NCBI GenBank assembly: GCA_964017195.1
Contig: CAXHKT010000166.1
Span: 234,062 to 298,061 of the forward strand
Origin: Siderastrea radians
Lineage: Eukaryota; Cnidaria; Anthozoa; Scleractinia; Rhizangiidae
Length of the DNA stretch: 64,000 nt
Direction of reading: 5' to 3'
In this document: positions 61,210 through 64,000 of the stretch, in pieces
Layout of the letters: each line of letters begins with the position of its first letter
How positions within the stretch are numbered: the first letter of the stretch is position 1
The notes under the pieces: generated by a model
Database searches by the model: none
Told to the model about the DNA's origin: nothing
Seen by the model: only the letters and a program-made list of their open reading frames with translations
Translations under genes and position numbers: made by a program

Positions 61210-61547
61210 AAAGAGGTAGAGGTAGACCAAAAAAACATTTAACTGAAGAAGAGAGGAAGGATGCTATCAGAAAAAGCAAAGCCAAATATATGACGAAAAA
61301 ACGAGCTGAAAATCAGAAAGTAAAGAGAATCCGAAATAGAAAACCAAAGTATTCCACTGAACAAGATAGGAAGGATGCTATTAAAAACAGTAAAACCAAA
61401 TATATGGTGAATAAGGAATAGTGTTGTGATGTTTGCAATGGTCATAATTACACTCTTGCCGGCAAGCATTGTCATTTAAAATCGATGAAGCACATCAGAA
61501 ATGTCATTGAAAATAATATCAGAGAAAAACTAAGACATAATGCATAA
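61185..61547 (+). pseudogene. AT-hook/zinc-finger gene, copy 2
   Basis: KRGRGRPKKHLTEEERKDAI and RKPKYSTEQDRKDAIKNSKT are two copies of the hook-helix unit that occurs once in Polinton 1. TAG at 61419-61421 then interrupts, at the Trp position of the finger (WYCNVC in Polinton 1). The finger itself (CCDVCNGHNYTLAGKHCH...KHIRN) is open to 61547. It overlaps the end of the BRO remnant. Confidence 0.55.
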
Positions 61548-61666
61548 ATCTTTCAATAAAACAGTTCAAAGGATCCATATTTCGGATCATTTGAATTTTA
61601 ACCACACTTAAACGCATCAATACAATGGCTTAAAAGAATTTCTATACTATAGTGTATAAGATAAGA

Positions 61667-64000
61667 ATGGAATTAAAATTATCTAACCCTATATTAATGG
61701 ACAAGAAAAATTTGAAAAAACTCAGCAAATCAGAGCTCATTAAATTGCTTCTCAAGCAAGAAAAGAAGAAGCCTAAAATCATCGTAGTAGATGACTATAA
61801 AACAATTCCAACAAAAAGGAGACCAATCCCAGCACCTAGTAAGAGTGTAAAACAGATTATGACGAAAATATCATTCTTCCTCCTCTAGAGTTTAGGGATA
61901 ATTACAAACCCATTCCAGCACCAAGGAGTAAACAACGTGTGATTAAAAAACCTATTGCAACACCGAGGACTAAAAAGAGCAAACTGAACAAGCATTGAAA
62001 GGCTTCACTAAGTCTTATGAAATCAACATCAAAAATAATAAAGACCCTTTAGTTCAAATGCAAAACACGAGAAAGGCTATAGAACATCATGTAATAACTT
62101 TGTTGAATGAAATGAAAGGATTGAAATACGTTGAAACACTGAAGGTTACTTTCGAAAAATATTCAGCTGATGAAACAGTTGAAAAGTCAGCATATTTCAA
62201 TAGTACACCTCAGACTATAATAAACCAAATGGAAATCGCTGATTCATTACAATCATCCAAACAACAGATACTGAATAAGATAGCTCAATGGATATCAGAA
62301 GGATCTGGTTGGACAATTAAATCAGTTGATAGTCATTACCTCAACATAGTGAAATACAAGTCCTTGAAAGGATCATCTTATATCAAACTGCCAAAAGAAC
62401 TACAGAACAGTGTGAAAGGATTAATCAACATAAAAAACGAGGATAATGAATGCTTCCGATGGTGTCACATCAGACATTTAAACCCACAACAAAAGGATCC
62501 TCAAAGAATCAAAAAGACTGACAAACGATACGTCGAAAAGTTAGATTATTCAGGTATTGATTTTCCAGTAAATGTTAAACAGTATAACAAAATCGAAAAG
62601 CAAAACAGCACCAATATCAACGTTTTCGGATATGAAGACAATTAACTGTATCCCATCTCTGTTTCCAAAGAAAAGTTTGAAGATAAAATGAATCTGTTAT
62701 TGATAACTGGAGAAAGTGAAGAGTTTGTTATGGGAAAACCAACAAATGAAGATTTAAGTGCTGGGTTGGTGTTACGAACTTTCAGCAAGTCAAATAACTC
62801 ATTTGAAGATGATGATGACAATGATGAGAATTGTTCTTACATGAGAAAAACTTATGTTAATCATTATGTGCTAATAAAAGATTTCAACAGATTTATGTAC
62901 AATCAAACGAAGCATAAAGAGAGAAAAAACTTCTGTATGCATTGTTTACAAGGTTTCAGTTCAGAAGAAATACTTACAAAGCATAGAGAAAACTGCATAC
63001 AAATAAATGGTGAACAAGCGATAAATATGCCTGACAAAAGCAACAACGTTTTAAAATTCAACAACTTTCACAAACAGCAAACCGTACCATTCGTTATATA
63101 TGCTGACTTTGAAGCTATAACAGAGAAAATACAAGGATGCACACCTAGTGATGATAAATCATACACGGAAGCCTATCAGAATCATAAAGACTGTGGTTAT
63201 GGATACAAGGTTGTCTGCTGTTATGATGACAATTATACCAAACAAGAACAAATTTATAGAGGTGAAAATGCAGTTCATTTATTCCTAGAAGCCATGTTAG
63301 AGGAAGTAAAGTATTGCAAAAAGGTGATGAAAAAACATTTCAACAAATCATTGAAAATGACTGAAAAGGATAAAGCAGAATTTGAAAAAGCTAAGAAATG
63401 TCATATATGTGAGAAAAAATATACAAAAAAAGATATACGTGTTAAAGATCATTGCCATATAACTGGTAAATACAGAGGATCTGCACACCAAGAATGCAAT
63501 CTGAAACTAAAAATTGAACCAGATAATATTAAAATTCCAGTGATTTTCCACAATTTAAGAGGATATGACAGCCATTTTATAATGCAACAGATTGGAACTA
63601 TTGTTGAGAATAATACATACACAAACAAAGAAGGAGAAGAGAAGCAGATGAACATCAATGCTATTCCCAATAACATGGAGAAATATATGGCTTTCATGCT
63701 TGGTAATCATCTGACATTCATCGACAGTTTCCAGTTTATGAGTTCTAGTCTTGATAAATTAGTCAGCAACTTACCAACAGAAGCTTTCAAATATACAAGC
63801 AACAAATTCAAACAAGAAAAATTCGAACTAGTGAAGCAAAAAGGAGTTTATCCGTATGATTACATGGACAGTTTCGAAAAATTCGATAAAACAGAATTGC
63901 CGACGAAAGAAGAATTTTACAGCATATTGAATAATGAGCACATAACAGATGAAGATTATCAGCATGCTAAAAACGTTTGGAATACTTTCAGTTTACAATC
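61667..64000 (+). pseudogene. Protein-primed DNA polymerase B, copy 2, partial
   Basis: From ATG 61667 the SAP-like start (LKKLSKSELIKLLLKQ) and PIPAPSKS repeat are followed by small deletions/frameshifts near 61855 and 61980. The frame is then open at 61995-62645 (MKGFTKSYEINIK...). TAA at 62643 breaks it, after which one continuous frame reaches the window end: FEDDDDNDENC acidic insert, zinc finger, YADFEAI, HNH-like CHIC...DHCHITGKYRG, NLRGYDSH, YPYDYMDSF. Polymerase motifs lie beyond the window. It confirms Leu at the Polinton 1 nonsense site. Confidence 0.85.

Larger units (their letters stand above)
55562..64000 (+). mobile_element. Polinton 2, truncated and decayed, runs off window
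   Basis: Same order as Polinton 1 from the major capsid gene to the polymerase, same strand, but clearly diverged, with numerous stops and frameshifts. The left half (TIR, VLTF3, fibre, ATPase, minor capsid) is missing, and homology begins inside the capsid gene. The right TIR, if present, lies beyond 64000. It retains a DUF5754-like gene and an acidic polymerase insert that Polinton 1 lacks, so it belongs to a sister lineage and is not a tandem copy. Confidence 0.9.

Overview
This is animal nuclear DNA, most likely from a cnidarian (an anthozoan is my best guess). It is AT-rich and crowded with mobile elements. It holds two Polinton/Maverick-type virus-like transposons, a chromodomain-integrase capsid-gene set typical of animal Polintons, Ty3/gypsy and L1/Tx1-like retrotransposons, PIF/Harbinger and MULE remnants, and a tRNA-headed SINE. 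No unambiguous multi-exon host gene is visible. The best host signal is one possible promoter plus first exon near 54.8 kb. The cnidarian call is inference from the repeat mix.

Polinton 1 (3181-22232, 19,052 bp) is complete. It has 1,117-bp terminal inverted repeats (TIRs) with only two mismatches noticed, AG...CT ends, and a 6-bp CACGTG target duplication. Left to right it carries a TIR-straddling gene fragment, a VLTF3-like late transcription factor, a membrane protein, a fibre-like protein and a packaging ATPase (leftward). Rightward follow a PPxY-containing structural protein, minor capsid protein, a small basic protein, major capsid protein, a GG-motif capsid-associated protein, adenain-like protease, two zinc-ribbon (DUF5679-like) genes (one fused to a phospholipase A2-like domain), chromodomain integrase, a BRO-N/PD-(D/E)XK/zinc-finger protein, a small zinc-finger protein and protein-primed DNA polymerase B. 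Structural genes are preceded by a TCTAA...ATATAAATG-like signal. Replication-side genes carry a different TATAGTATTAATA-like signal. The polymerase gene is broken by a 401-bp MITE at a TTAA site and by a nonsense codon.

The middle (22.2-48.3 kb) is a graveyard of transposons. It contains a SINE, a non-LTR endonuclease fragment, Harbinger and MULE transposase relics, and a Ty3/gypsy element (32641-42302) split by an L1/Tx1-like LINE (about 35470-40796). A second decayed gypsy pol lies at 45014-47130.

From 48.3 to 54.3 kb sits a divergent gene pair I cannot assign to a named family. Leftward is an OTU-type cysteine protease ORF followed by an 1,123-codon ORF with a DDE-transposase-like core and C-terminal SAP-like motifs. 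These two are probably one gene split by a homopolymer indel. Rightward is a coiled-coil gene, also split at an A-run.

A 390-bp tandem duplication (54839-55621) then leads into Polinton 2 (about 55562 to beyond 64000). This is an older, diverged, 5'-truncated relative with the same gene order from the major capsid protein to the polymerase, many stops and frameshifts, and one gene (DUF5754-like) that Polinton 1 has lost.
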